The notes under the pieces are model-generated. The model saw only the letters and a program-made list of their open reading frames with translations, made no database searches and was not told the origin of the DNA. A stretch of 64,000 nucleotides of DNA, from positions 48,148,973 through 48,212,972 of the forward strand of contig NC_080081.1 of NCBI RefSeq assembly GCF_949987535.1. The letters run 5' to 3'. Positions 47,941 to 60,160 of the stretch are shown in pieces. The stretch is from Balaenoptera acutorostrata (lineage: Eukaryota; Chordata; Mammalia; Artiodactyla; Balaenopteridae). Positions within the stretch are counted from its first letter, which is position 1. The number at the start of each line of letters is the position of its first letter. Position numbers and translations under genes: made by a program.

Positions 47941-50204
47941 ATTGCACATTCTCCTTATCTACTTTTATCCTGTTGATCTGTGATTTTAGTAGGCTGCTGT
48001 GAAGTTCTCGAGTTTCAGTATGACTAAAATAGTAAAAATGTGTGGATGTACATATTTGCAATGCGATTGTGCACTCATATTTTCCATCCTTCCATTATTG
48101 CCTTGAGGTAGTGTCGAGGATTCTTCTTTCAGGTCTCAAGTGCATGTTTTACTTTTATTATTATTATTTGAAGTTATCTCACACATTTCTGATCAGTGTT
48201 GTCCAGTGTATCCTTTCAAAAGCATTGTGCTTTCTTAGTACTATTTTAAGTAGTGGATTTGCTTTACATTAAGATACAATTTGAAATATTGAATTGTTAG
48301 CTGTTTTACTGTACCGTATTTGCCAGTACAGTGTGAAACACTGTGACCAGCATTTTGGCAAAATCTTTAATATAGATGAGCTTCATGTGATATTATTGTG
48401 GCGGGATGTGCTAGAATCACTAAAAAGAAGGTGAGTTAACTTAGTCTCCGATATTTGTCTGGGACTGACTCCTTTCAGACGTCTCTAACTGGCTCCTGAA
48501 CACCCAACCTCATGGAGCCCTCTTCCTGTCTTCAAGATGTCATTTTGTGTTGATTGGGTTTTATTTACTTTGGTTCCCTTTCCCTCACTGTTATGTATTA
48601 CAGGGTTCTGCTTACCTTTCATAGTCAAAGTCAAATTCATCCATCGTGACTGCCGTTTATTCAGTGAGATTGTTACCAAAGTTTACCAGATTTAGAAATG
48701 AAAAGATACTTGACAGATTTTATTCAAGAGTTGTTTTGGGTACAGATGAATTATGTTCTAGAAGTATTAATGTCTGACTGAGTAGAGAAAGTTAAGTCGA
48801 ATTTCTAGGATAACATAAAAAAAGAGTATGAGGTAAATAAGAAAAAGACATGAATGTAATGATCTTTTAATAGCTGTGTAGATCCTTACTGCTCAAGGTA
48901 AAGTATACATAATACATGCTTAATAAATGAGAGAAAAGGTAAAAATCTACACCAAAATTTTAAATAGATCTTTTGACTTTTTTCAATGGTATGTTTTTAT
49001 TGTTTTGCCTTTCCCTAGTCTAACAATAGGAAGAAAAAATTGTAATAAGTCAGAAAAATTCATTGTGGATAATTAATCCCTAGCTTTGGGTTATTATTTA
49101 GAGTCATTACGATATACTAAATAATGGCAAAAACTGTAGAGGACAGAGAAACTCAGAGAGGCTGAAAACTTTCTAAGAGTACGAGCTAGTTAGTGACACA
49201 ACCATAATATAGTTTTGATTTCCATCATGTTTCTTGTTTGATTGAATATAGGTACTTAGATTTTTTAATTATTATTATCAATACAATATATGAAATAAAC
49301 AACTCAGCTCCCATTGTAAGTCATTAAAGAAAAGACCCACAGCCATATGATATGATTATAATGGCATACAGATACCCATGCTGTGTTTAATTTAAAATAA
49401 ATATTTTGGCCATTATGTAGGGGGAAATTATTTAAGATAAATTTGTGTACTGGCCTTGAGAAACACAGTCCTTCTGTGACTGTAATGTTAGTAAAGTGTC
49501 CAGGCTACAAAGGTTCATCTGTAATTGTAAATTGTGATACTTTTGGTCCAGATGAAAAAAGCAGGTGAGCATTACACTTCTATCGCTACCAAGGCCAATG
49601 TACTATCTTAAGTTCTAAGGCTTTTGTGATAATTAAGCAAGTAGATTATACAGCAAACCAAAGGAGATATACCATAAAGATCAAATTCTCTGTTCTAATA
49701 AAAATGTAGTGGATTAAAGTATTTTAAAAATGTATTTTCATTGATATTTCTGTTGTTTTCCCTTTATACTTCTAACCAAGTAAAAAAAAATTCAAACCAC
49801 CAGATTAATCTTTAAGGATTGTATGTATAAAGATAGATTTATCAGACTAGACATTGAAAAATGCAGAATTTGGTTAAGGACATTGCAACAAGCATCATGC
49901 ATATTTTTAGAAAAAGATGACATTTCAGAGTTCATTTTGAAATCTTTTTCTAAAAATTACTGTGTTTTCACTGAAAGTACTAACCCTACAACTGAACTAT
50001 GCAACTGAAATGTAACATGGAAACCCCTTTTATTTTTTAGTTTGCTTTCATGAACTTAAACAAAATTAACACCTGATATTTATATTTTCTAAAAATATAT
50101 AGTAGTTGATATTATCTCATTATTTTTAAAAGATATATGAGATTTTCTACAATTACTTTAAATTTGTTTGCATCCTAAGTAAAATAATATTAATAGTAAT
50201 AATA
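47941..50204. other. 2.3 kb of intron without recognised feature
   Basis: A/T-rich, apparently repeat-poor. No exon matching the expected DIAPH3 continuation. Confidence 0.4.
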
Positions 50205-50465
50205 ATAAGTTAATATTTACTGTTACTTTGCTTATTGAGTTATTTAAGTTAAAAGCCAAGCAATATGTTGAAATGCTTTATACATATCCCATTTAATCTT
50301 CTCAATAATCCTATCAGATAGTCAATGTTTTTATCTCTATTTTATAGTCAAAAATAACCAAGGATTGAACAGGTCTGATAGTTTGTGTCCAGTCCTATGG
50401 CCAAATTTCAAACTCAGGTCCGCCTGACTTCTGAGTCCAAGCTCTTAATCTCTCTGCCATGTCGT
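50205..50465 (-). mobile_element. MIR SINE, minus strand
   Basis: 'tcccatttaatcttctcaat', 'gtttttatctctattttata', 'tcaaactcaggtccgcctga' and 'agctcttaatctctctgcca' are reverse MIR. Confidence 0.85.
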
Positions 50466-50834
50466 GCTCTGAATACAACTGCTTGAATCCCTATATTTTC
50501 CTCTTCCCATCATCTGGGAGAACCATGTGTATACATTTTTTTTCTCTTGTGACATAAGTTCGAGCTATTGAGATACACCCTCACACCCTCTCAGAGGTTT
50601 TCTAGCCTCTGGTCTATCTTCTCCCTTGTTCCCAGATTGAACAACTAGATAGCATTCTTTTCTTTATCTGAGGCTTGGATTACAAGGATAAACCACCTTC
50701 TTGAATGAGGACCACTGTTTATTTCTTTTAATAAACTCTGTATTAAAATATATAAATTAATCTAATAAGTTTATACTCTGTTAGAAAGATCATGGAAATT
50801 TTAGATTATATATAGATTATAAATATAGACTTAG

Positions 50835-50836
<2 letters not shown>
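50466..50836. other. Intronic sequence without recognised feature
   Basis: Between MIR and microsatellite. Nothing supported. Confidence 0.4.
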
Positions 50837-50877
<41 letters not shown>

Positions 50878-50886
50878 AGAGAGAGA
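50837..50886. repeat. (TG)18 followed by (AG)n microsatellite
   Basis: Uninterrupted TG run at 50837-50872 and an AG run at 50874-50886. Long enough to be polymorphic. Confidence 0.95.
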
Positions 50887-51139
50887 TCATCTTTTATTTC
50901 AGAATGAGAAAATCCTGATAAAGTATCCTCTGAGACCTTGGGGCTAAAATATCATGGAATATATTTTGGCAAAAGATGACCTCAAGTATTCTAACTCCAG
51001 AAATTGTACACACTGAATAATCCAGCCCTTGTGTTGTGCTCCAAATCTCTACCCAAAATACTTTGGTTAAAACCTTTCCTTGTTTTATCTTTTGCTTTGT
51101 CTGTTAAGACCTAGGAAGAAATTAAGTGTTTGGTATTTT

Positions 51140-51410
51140 TCCTTGCTAAACCTTCACTCATTCATTTATTTAGCAAAATGTACTAAGCACTTGCTAGGCA
51201 CTTAATATGTAGAGATTCCCTCTAAGAATCCACCATCCAGTTGGGAGACAGATGAGCAACAATTCTCATATATCTGGTTAATGCCAAGATAGCGGTAATG
51301 CACAGAGCTTTTGGAACACCAAGAAGTCTGAAAGACCAATCCAGACTTTATGAGGACAATTCAAACTTGGCTTCTAGAAGGACCTGAAATCAAAGCTGAG
51401 TTTTGAAGGG
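51140..51410 (+). repeat. Ancient repeat fragment of uncertain family
   Basis: 'ctaagcacttgctaggcact', 'ccatccagttgggagacaga', 'aagctgagttttgaagggt' match an old element also seen at 29330 and 44330. Confidence 0.5.
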
Positions 51411-51589
51411 TAAGTAGAAATGAGGCAAAACCCTGAGGGCAAGCGTGAGCCAAGAAGCATAAGCAGCATGTACACACTTTCCCAGGAGGTCTTTTCTAAA
51501 CCTTAGTCTGAACCCTGTAAAACTGTATGCTCTTATAAGCACCTGTATGCTCTTACTAGCACCCTGGTTTTTCCTATTATGCAACACGC

Positions 51590-51765
51590 ATTTGCCTTAA
51601 AATGTTCTTATTCAGTGTCTGCCACACTACTCCTGAGTCCCATCAGGGTGCAAACAAGACAATAAAGGAGGGTTTCTGCCTTGTTTACTGCTGTAACCCC
51701 AGTTCTTCGATGGGTTGGTGCCCGACACATGGCTATTTAGTAAGAATGTGTTGAATGAACAGACA
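51590..51765 (+). mobile_element. L2 LINE 3' end, + strand
   Basis: 'ttgtttactgctgtaacccc' and 'aagaatgtgttgaatgaaca' are the L2 terminal landmarks. Confidence 0.75.
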
Positions 51766-52259
51766 TGCTTATGTTTAGGCTTGCATAGAACAATTAGTGT
51801 ACATTGAGCAAAATCGGGTCTGCGGTTGTCACCCAAATAAGTAGGACTTAGTATGCCAATTGCTAAAGCTCTAGCTGTAGCTAGAAGGAGTTATCCTTCT
51901 CATCTTCTCCCTAATATGTTATCTGTCATCAAAAGGAGATATTTGATCGTCACAGGTTTGAAGGTTGTTGCATCAGATGTGTAGGGTGAGGTTCAATCTT
52001 GTTTGGATTATTTACTCCTTAGCAGTGGAGAGTTACTTATTAATTAGATTTCTTTCCCTTGCTTAATCAAGCAAAGTTTAACAACAGTAAATAAATGAAA
52101 GCATCTGCTAATGAGTACAGGGCATTATCTCATTTCTTTACTTAATACAGTGCATTTGAAATCTAAAGATTTTCTATAGTTTATAGAAAATAGTAAGTCA
52201 AGATAATCAAAATATTTATTAACACATTTTAATAAAATCATACCATATTTGGGTGTTAG
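51766..52259. other. Intronic sequence without recognised feature
   Basis: No exon or named repeat. Confidence 0.4.
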
Positions 52260-52720
52260 TGAATCAACTGACCTGGTTAAAAATAAAGGACCAGATAGGG
52301 AATAAGTATATTGAGAGTCTGATGCCAGACCAAGAACTTGGACTACTGAGGTTTTTGAGCAGGAAAATGACAGGTCTGAGCAGTTTGTATGGAATCGAAG
52401 TGACAAATGTTAGAGAGAAGAAAGAATCGAAAGGACTTTGTAGCCGCTTTGAGCCGACATGGTTTGGGTGCAAGGAATGGGGAGAGTTAGAGAGCTGATC
52501 AAGGTGCGAGGGGAGAAGCCAAGTCTAGAGCTCTGTGTTGATACCCTCACAAAGACTTGCTAACACTGCATAAGCAGATGAGTTACCTGCAGGAAATCTT
52601 CAAACCTAGAGAATGCAAGTCAAGGACTGAGCCTCAGGAATGGACACAGGTGAGTAACAGAGTGAGTGAGAGGCAGAAAAAGGATGAAGATGGAAAGGAT
52701 TGCATAATAGTGGAGGCTAC
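52260..52720 (+). repeat. Ancient G/A-rich mammalian repeat fragment
   Basis: 'gggaataagtatattgag' to 'gagcaggaaaatgacaggtc' and 'gtaacagagtgagtgagagg' recall the family at 32690-34330. The small frames at 52253-52498 on both strands are artefacts. Confidence 0.4.
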
Positions 52721-54740
52721 ATTATGAAGGTTGAAAGAAGACTTTCAAGGACTTGGTTTCCCGCATTTCTTTTTCTTTGGTTGTGTCTTTCTTTTTTTCT
52801 TTATAAAACTGAGTGGTATTACCACTGAGTGACTGGTGTTTTTCAGGGTACAGTGATTTCTACTCTCTTCAGGGACTTCTTTTCCCTTATAGACTCTGTA
52901 AAACGTTTGTGGCAAAGTTTTAACAAATATGAATTGTTCGGCCACACCTTATGGTGCATCTGCCTGCAGTTTGATTGCATCTCATTAGATGGCTCTCTTT
53001 TCATTAAGTGGTACAGTGGGATTTTTTTTTTTTTAATTAACTGGATATAGAGTAATCAGAAAGAATTCTATAAACTGGATGCAATTAAAATCCCTAATGA
53101 TAAAACTATTTAACTGTGACAAAATAAGATAAAACATAATCAAAATTTTAGGCAAACAAGGATTACACATTTTCAGTGAGCATCCATAACCTAAACAAAA
53201 TCTTGCTATATTATCTTTACACCAAATCAATTCTTAATAGCCTTAATTTGGATTTGATTATCTATTTTGACTCTTCCACTTATATATGGAGCTTTGAGAG
53301 ATTTTTACAGAAATAAGATTGTATTGCCTCCAGGCACAGCTGCTCTGCCACTCCAAGACTGGAAGTCAGAATTAAATGTGAAGCTAGGTAGATATCTTTG
53401 AATTGGCATTATTTCCCACAAAATAACACTAAGGGGGGCGCACAAGACAGGCTTTGTTGTTGATATATTAAAACTTCACACACAACCATCCCCCCTCCCT
53501 GCTTCACTCAGCCTTGGGTCCCCTTATTTCTTGACCTACCTTTTTCTGAAACAGCAAGAATTTGTCTTGAGGCAGAATTATGAAATTTGTAAGGTTTTCA
53601 GTGGTGTCTATTGAGCACTAACTACCATAAGGCTTTTCTGAAAACAGTGAGGACAACACCAAACCAGGCTTTGTCTAGAAAACCTTATCTATCAAAGTAG
53701 TAAATGGTGACAACTACCATTTCCATTTTTTTTAAAACTGTATCCTATTTTAAAGTAGAAAGAGCATAAAGAATAATATAGTCAAATTATATGATTTTGC
53801 TAAATGTCATTGGCTTATTTTCTTGAGAATCTTTTTTGTTCTCTTTCTGATGAATTTGTGCCTGCCTAAGGAAGGGAACTATTAAAATACTAATTGTTTT
53901 TGACACCCTTACACTTGGGCTTTCAAGCAGAATTAAGTACTACCTGTAAGTGTCAAAAGACTTAAACATTTTTTAAGGAGACTTTTCCAGGCAAAGAATA
54001 TAAAACAATTTGGGTGATATCACATTTTATTCAAACATCAGTCTCTGCTATTTACTATGTAGTCAAGCAAAAGGAAGAACAAACTCAGCAGGGCTCCTGC
54101 CTGGGTAAGGATGCCCTGTGGGTAGACAGAAAGGCCTTTCTAATTTATAGTCAGGGCAGGACAACCTTTTGGCTAGTCATTATCAAACAGACTCTTAAGC
54201 ATGAACAGGTTAGAAAATTCTCAAGTAGTGAGGACCTCAAGTTGTTTTAAAAGGACATTTATGCAAGAAATAGCAAATGCCTTTCATTTAATGAGCACTC
54301 ACAGATATAAGTTGAAGGCTGAGACTAAATTGAGTGAAAAGGAGATAAAGAACTATTGGATAAGGAAAGTTAAGTCCTTGACTTCTCTGAAATAGTTGTT
54401 ATGATTAATATGTCTCTTGTTCTGTTTGTGTTACACAGTGGAACATAATTGTTATCTTTAAATTTTGGGGCCCATTCTAAATCTCTCCTTTTCTTATAGC
54501 ATAGGTTCGGAGTCTGGATTTATAAGGAGTCAATGGATAGACTCTAGAAGCTCCTTTAACTCTGTACTTTCATTTTAGATTTTGTGCTTGGGCATATTTT
54601 TTTTTCCTGCTAAAAGGATCTGTTGATTTTATCAAATCTCCAAAGAATTAAAAAATAATTATTTTATTGTTTGATTGCTGGTTTGTTACAAATTTTCTCT
54701 ATTTTTACATGTTACATTTTTATGCATATATACATGACGT
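52721..54740. other. 2 kb of intron without recognised feature
   Basis: No formin-like exon, no named repeat. The + frame 54014-54250 has no family resemblance. Confidence 0.4.
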
Positions 54741-54856
54741 GTTTTCCCCATTTGTGACTATGTCAATAAGAGTCTAGTTCTCAAATGACTTTTACTGTTA
54801 TTTTTTTGTCATTTGAAAACTAAACTTTCATTGACATAATCACAAATGTGGAAAAC
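54741..54856. repeat. Imperfect hairpin with 49-nt arms (palindromic MITE-like)
   Basis: Arms 54741-54789 and 54808-54856 are reverse complements at about 42 of 49 positions around an 18-nt T-rich loop. Size and shape suit a palindromic DNA-transposon MITE. The ends GTTTTCC.../...GGAAAAC match no family I recall. Confidence 0.75.
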
Positions 54857-54899
54857 ATATCAAATGGTTGGTGGATCTACAATTTTAGTGACAAATAAA

Positions 54900-55690
54900 T
54901 TCTTTAGGATAAAAAGTTAAGGTCCAGTGAACTTGTGCTACTGTGGAGGTTCACTCAGGATGCAGGGAGGGGAAGACATCACCTGTACCCAAGACAGTCA
55001 TTAGTCTTGCTGGATCTCCCAGGCAGGAAGGTCTGCAGGGCTCACTGGGTTATGCAGCTGGGAAGGAGCAGTCTCCCAGAGGCCAAGAGAAAGAGCAGTC
55101 AGCAAAGCCACAGGCTTCAGAAAGGCCAGGTAAGGAAAGGATGGAGGAGCACCCAGGCACAGATTGGATTGAAGGGCACAGGTGTCATTGTTCACCTCTG
55201 GAAGAGCAGTTGTGGTAGAATAGTAGACACTGAAGCCAGACAGTGTTGGTTAGAGTAGTGGAGGCTGTCCTTTCTAAAAGCCTGGGTATGAAAGAATGAA
55301 ACAGAAGGGAAATAGCTGGAACTAGAACAGGTTGTAGTTCAATGAGGGGGGGTGTTTCTTTGCCTTTCGTGTGGCTCTGGCTTTACTGTCTGTATTCTGA
55401 AGGGAAGGAGCTCCGGAGGGGAGGGATGAGTGTTTGGTGGGGCAGTATTGAGGGTGAGGTTGCTGGGGGATGGGATGGGAGAGCACAGGTGCGGAGCACC
55501 TGGACGGTGGAAAGAAAGGATATATGGAGAGAAGTGGATACAAATATTGAGTAAGGGAGTTTGGAGGTCTCACCTGATGACATCTTTTTTCTCTGAGAAC
55601 TAGGATATAAGGTCTCCTCCTGAAAGTGACAGTCTCTGGGTGGGGAAGGAAGGCAAGGGCAGTGGAGGATGGCATGTCTCCTAGACAGAT
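54900..55690. repeat. G/A-rich block, possible ancient repeat
   Basis: G/A-rich + strand with long overlapping frames (54935-55258, 54943-55218 and minus 55322-55675). The frames overlap in several registers, which is typical of biased composition and not of coding sequence. Possibly the same ancient family as at 32690. Confidence 0.35.
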
Positions 55691-55941
55691 TGTGAGATGT
55701 TACTGCTCAGGGAGATGCAAGATAATTTTTGCATCAGTGGCCCAGCTGAAAAAAGAGGCTATTACTTGTGTAATAATAGCTGTCTGTAAAGTCTGAGAGA
55801 AAGAAAAGTAGCCAAGGTGCTTCACAGGCCCTGTGACAAAGGGCATTTTTTTCTCCAACTGCCTAAAAGTTCTAAAGGTTAATCTCCAAATGTAACCATA
55901 GGGATCAGTTTGGCAGTAGGCCAACTGAGTGTGCTTTAGAG

Positions 55942-56147
55942 CAGGAGTCCCCAACCCCCAGGCCTGTTAGGAACCGGGCTGCACAGCAGGAGGTGAGTGG
56001 CAGGTGAGCGAGCAAAGCTTCATCTGCCGCTCCCCATCGCTCCCCATCACTCCCATTACAGCCTGAACCACACCCCCACCCACCGTCCGTGGAAAAATTG
56101 TCTTCCATGAAACCGGTCCCTGGTGCCAAAAGGGTTGGGGACTGCTG
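55942..56147. mobile_element. Internally deleted hAT element with perfect 8-bp target duplication
   Basis: Ends CAGGAGTCCCCAACCCCCAG and GGGTTGGGGACTGCTG match the element at 31445-32171 in opposite orientation. CTTTAGAG flanks it exactly at 55934-55941 and 56148-56155. About 520 bp of the longer copy's interior is missing. Confidence 0.95.
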
Positions 56148-56275
56148 CTTTAGAGCACCAGCCAAGCAGAGTCATCCCTTTTTTAGAGGATAAGGTATTT
56201 CATGTTTTAAAATAGTGTAGTAGTTAATTAGGAAAATAATGGACACTCTGTTGGAACATCTATACCATCTAAACA

Positions 56276-56304
56276 CAATGCTGAAACAATGTGTTTCAGC
56301 ATTG
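56276..56304. repeat. 13-bp inverted repeat with 3-nt loop
   Basis: CAATGCTGAAACA (56276-56288) and TGTTTCAGCATTG (56292-56304) are exact reverse complements around ATG. Host sequence is not a recognised repeat. Confidence 0.9.
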
Positions 56305-56734
56305 TTTGGGTGTCGTGCTACATATGAGGAAGGTATTCTAGCAGGGATGGTGGGGACCCTAATGCAGCTGGTTTTCCTCCAGGCATGTGCCAACTACATC
56401 ATGTGTCTGAGATCTTTTCCTACAAAAACAACACTTGGTGCTTTAACTCAATATTTCTAAGGTACTACTAGATTTACTTTTATATTTTATTTTATTTGCC
56501 CTCATTAAAGGTCAGTCTGGAGTAGCCACAGATACAGAAACCACTTTTCAAGATTGTCATCAGTATCAGAAATAAAGGTTTCGCCAAGTGCCTGTCAGGT
56601 ATAGTAGTTACTTAAAAAATAACAATAGCTGTTCTTACTCACTGACTATTTGTGAAAGCGTAAAACTAGCCAGATTCTTGAATCCTGTTTATAGAAGCCT
56701 TGGGTGATATGGTCAAACAGTATGACTTGAAAAC

Positions 56735-56965
56735 AGCATGGAGTCAGGCTCGGGCTTTAGAGGCAGACAGGCCTTGGTTTGACATCTTGACTTAATAAAA
56801 GGGTGACCCTATCAGCTTATTTAACCTTTGGATTTCCTTTTCCTCAGCTGTAAAAGGAGAAATTACACTATGTGCTTCATAGACTATTTGGAAGATTAAA
56901 TAGGGACTATACTAAAGTACCTACAGTTGAGTATATATTTAATAAATTCAATAGATGTTAGTTCC
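56735..56965 (+). mobile_element. MIR SINE, + strand
   Basis: 'ctttagaggcagacaggcct', 'cagcttatttaacctttgga', 'tttcctcagctgtaaaagga' and 'ggaagattaaatagggacta' in MIR order. Confidence 0.85.
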
Positions 56966-57379
56966 TCCTCATTCTTCCCCTTCTCTGCCTACCTCCCGTG
57001 ATGCATGTGTCAATAGAAAGTTATTATAAATTCTTGAGCAAAGTGACAGTAGTATGCAGAATGGGTGTGCTAATTGGAGAGATTGAAATTAATTCTCTTA
57101 CTATGAATAGTTCCTATACTGCACTTAAAGTGCATTAATTGGTATGAACTAGTTTAGAAAAGAAAAAGACAAAAAATTAAAAGTCTATAGAGACTTTTGG
57201 TTTTAAAATAATAAAGGTATTTTTAACCTCCTTTTCCCCATGGGAGTCACCACAAAGCCACAAGGAAAAGGAGTAACAAAAACCAGTGTCAACTTCTATG
57301 AAGTCAAGACATGTTTAACCTGGAACAACCGCATATAAAGACAGGGAAGCAGATGATGCGGGAGAGAAGACATTGGAAT
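56966..57379. other. Intronic sequence without recognised feature
   Basis: Possibly part of an old element split by the LTR to the right, but not recognised. Confidence 0.35.
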
Positions 57380-57382
57380 CCA

Positions 57383-57832
57383 GGTGTATTCATTTCCAAG
57401 GCTACCAAACAAATTACCGCAAACTGGGGGCCTTAAAACAACAGAAAACTGTTCTCTCACAATTCCAGAGGCTAGAAGTCTGAAACCAAGGTGTTGGCAG
57501 TGTTGGTTCTTCCTGGAGACTCCGAGGGAGGACCCGTTCCCCCTCTCTCACTTCTGGAGGGTGGTCAGCAGTCCTCCGTGTTCCTGGGCTTGTGGCTGTG
57601 TCACTCTCATCTCAGACTCCGTCTTCTCATGGCCTCCCTGTGTGTCTCTGTGTCTTCACATGCCCTTCTTATATGGCCACGAATCATTTGATTAGGGCTC
57701 ACCCTAATCTAGTGTGACCCCACCTTAGCTTGATTACATCTGCAAAGGCCCAATTTCCAAATAAGGTCACATTTACAGGTACCGGGTGTTAGGACTTCAA
57801 CATAAATTTTGAGTGACACAGTTCAACCCACA
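57383..57832 (-). mobile_element. ERVL-MaLR (MLT1-like) solo LTR, minus strand
   Basis: Reverse order of an MLT1-type LTR: 'tgtattcatttccaaggcta' (reverse end), 'ttaaaacaacagaaaactgt', 'ctcacaattccagaggctag', 'ttccaaataaggtcacattt', then 'gtgttaggacttcaacataa' and 'acacagttcaaccc'. Noncoding relic; no internal retroviral sequence. The + frames across it are artefacts. Confidence 0.8.
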
Positions 57833-57839
57833 ACAGCGG

Positions 57840-58899
57840 GTGATCCCAATGAGAAACAGACTGATGTGCTCCTCACAGCACCACATAAGGGCTCAGGAGT
57901 CATGGGTGCCAGGAACCACTGACAAGAGGAATGAGACATCCAGCTGAAAGTGGGGATGATGGCAAAGGAGCAGGTCAACCTCCATCCGGGCAGCATGGCT
58001 CCCAAGTCCAGACTTGTGACCCTCCGGCTGCACTTCCCTCCCTCCCTTTCCTCCTCCCCTCCAGGAGGTGGGAGGTACAGATGTTGTTTGGAAAAATTGT
58101 GCTGGAAACTCTATAAATGGGATGCAAGCCAGAGGTGAGGTGCTGCACTGGAAACAGGGGTTACCTGAACACAGAGGTGGATCTCCAGGAGAAAAGAGGA
58201 GACGTGAATGGCATAATCCTCTTCTGGCCCCAACCACCACTCAGTGTAAGCCAAGCTTATACTCCAAGCAGATGACAGAAGATTTTTCTGGAGATAATGA
58301 ACACTCTAGAGAAAAGGCCTTCAGATACTGGCATTATGGGCCCCCTTCCCTCAAAAAATGCTAACTTGCTGCAAGAGCATTCCACAGAGAAGCCCCCTAG
58401 TTAACAAGCCTACTCACACAAATTTTTTTTCTCTGAAATATTAATTTGGCCCAAGGACTCATCAGCTGACATTTGAGGAAAACATTCAGCATGAAAAAAG
58501 AAGGGAAACAAACCAAAGGACTTCTTAGTAAACAGAGAATAACACCATAATAATTGCAAAGATGTCAAATATTTCAATGATGAAAAGAATAGGATATGCC
58601 ATGTATATAAGATATATATATATATATTTATATATATAAAAGGATTAGAAACAAAAATCTTTTGGATATGAAAAATATAGTAGCAGAAAAAATAGTATGG
58701 TATTTGGAAAAGCATAAACATACAGAGTTCTGGGGAAGATAAGGGGGAAAATGTAGAATTTACAGATAATCTGATATATCTGACTACAATTTTTATTATA
58801 TTTGTATAATTGTATTATAAAGCTTTGGGGACAAGTATGGAAAGAGTGATAGGCACTAGGAAAATAAGAGGCAATTGTTAATTCTAGAAAAAAGTGATA
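57840..58899. other. Intronic sequence, possible old repeat remnants
   Basis: Mixed composition with C/T-rich 58025-58065 and a (TA)n run at 58614-58638. Several short frames overlap at 57893-58364 in different registers without family resemblance. Confidence 0.35.
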
Positions 58900-58901
58900 T
58901 A

Positions 58902-59133
58902 CAGTTGACCCTTGAACAACATGAGTTTGAACTACACGGGTTCACTTATACGCGCATTTTTTTCAGTAGTAAACATTATAATACTACACGATCTGCTGTT
59001 GGTTGAATCCATGAATGTGGAACCACAGTTGGGAGGAACCTCGTGTATGGAGGGCTGACTATAAATCATATGCAGATTTTCAAATGTGTGGAGGGTCAGG
59101 GCCCCTATCCCCGTGTTGTACAGGGGTCAACCG
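58902..59133 (+). mobile_element. Tigger/pogo-type MITE with TA target duplication
   Basis: Left end CAGTTGACCCTTGAACAAC and right end TTGTACAGGGGTCAACCG are terminal inverted repeats, flanked by TA at 58900-58901 and 59134-59135, as expected for Tc1/mariner-superfamily Tigger elements. No transposase frame; internal part is deleted. Confidence 0.9.
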
Positions 59134-59204
59134 TATAATCATGGTACACTACTGTAATTTGGCATGGCCTTGTATGCTATTTTACAGTCATAATAGTAAA
59201 AGCA

Positions 59205-59475
59205 CTGTGGTAGGCAGATTCCAAGATGGCCCTCAGTGATCGCTGCCTCCTGTTGTTCTTTCTCATGTAACCCACCCCCCAAACATTTTCCAGCATTAGT
59301 TTGTATAACCAGCGGAATAGGGCAGAAATGATAGTATGTCACGTCTGAGATTAGGGTACAAAAGATACTGTGACTTTCGTCTTGGGTGCTGTGTCTCCCC
59401 GTTTCTTGGTTCTGGGGGAAGCTATGTTGTGAGCAGCCCTATGGAGAGACCCAAGCTGTGAGGATATTAAGCTTC
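59205..59475 (+). mobile_element. Old LTR fragment (probably ERVL-MaLR related)
   Basis: 'gtggtaggcagattccaaga', 'cagaaatgatagtatgtcac', 'gatactgtgactttcgtctt', 'gcagccctatggagagaccc' are landmarks of a common old mammalian LTR. The family name is not certain. Confidence 0.55.
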
Positions 59476-60160
59476 AATCTATCACAATAGAAAATCAGTA
59501 AGTAATGTCTATAATTGATGAATCAAGAGATAGCAGGAGAAGCATCAATAAGGCAGAGTCAGGGACAATGGACTGCTGTATTTCATTGGAAGCCTTTTGG
59601 ATTTCTTTATAAAGTAACCATTAACTTTAAAGAAAGTTAAAGTTAGAAGTATGAAACATCTAAATGGGCAGCAGGTGGGCAGTCAGGATGGCAAAACACC
59701 TAATGACGCAGTTTATCCCTATTGAGAATAACCAGAAGCTAAAATCTCTCGTTAGTTGTCTATCTATCTTCTTCTTTATTAAAATACACAGATTTTACTT
59801 TTATTTTTCATTTTTCTTTTTCACTTTCTCTCTTCTAATACTGTGTATAAAGGAGACTTCTCTCTGTTCTAGCTTTCAGCTTTTCATTTTTATGTGATCC
59901 AGAGACTAAAGTGCTCTTCACTGTGTGTTCTTAAAGAGTGATATGGGTGATGAGAGTCAGTAACGGTGGTACCTCTAGCTCAGGATAATGACTGTGCTTC
60001 TCCATATAAATCAGACAGTCTTCCCACTTTTTTTGTGTCCTGTAGATAGCATTGGCCAGTGATTTTGCAGCACATATCTGAATATATTTGTCCTCTGTAA
60101 TTCTTAATGTGAGAGAAAATGATGGAAATGCATAATAGAGAAAATCAAGCACCACTCCAC
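59476..60160. other. Intronic sequence without recognised feature
   Basis: The minus frame 59931-60155 has plausible amino-acid composition but no recognised family or splice context. Confidence 0.35.

Noticed and set aside
55322..55675. 117-codon minus frame rich in Pro and Ser
   Set aside because: Purine/pyrimidine bias gives overlapping frames in several registers on both strands, typical of low-complexity sequence.
59721..59760. Possible DIAPH3 continuation exon, because of 'aataaccagaagct' resembling ENQK
   Set aside because: No AG acceptor in the right phase and the following residues do not resemble the DIAPH3 tail.
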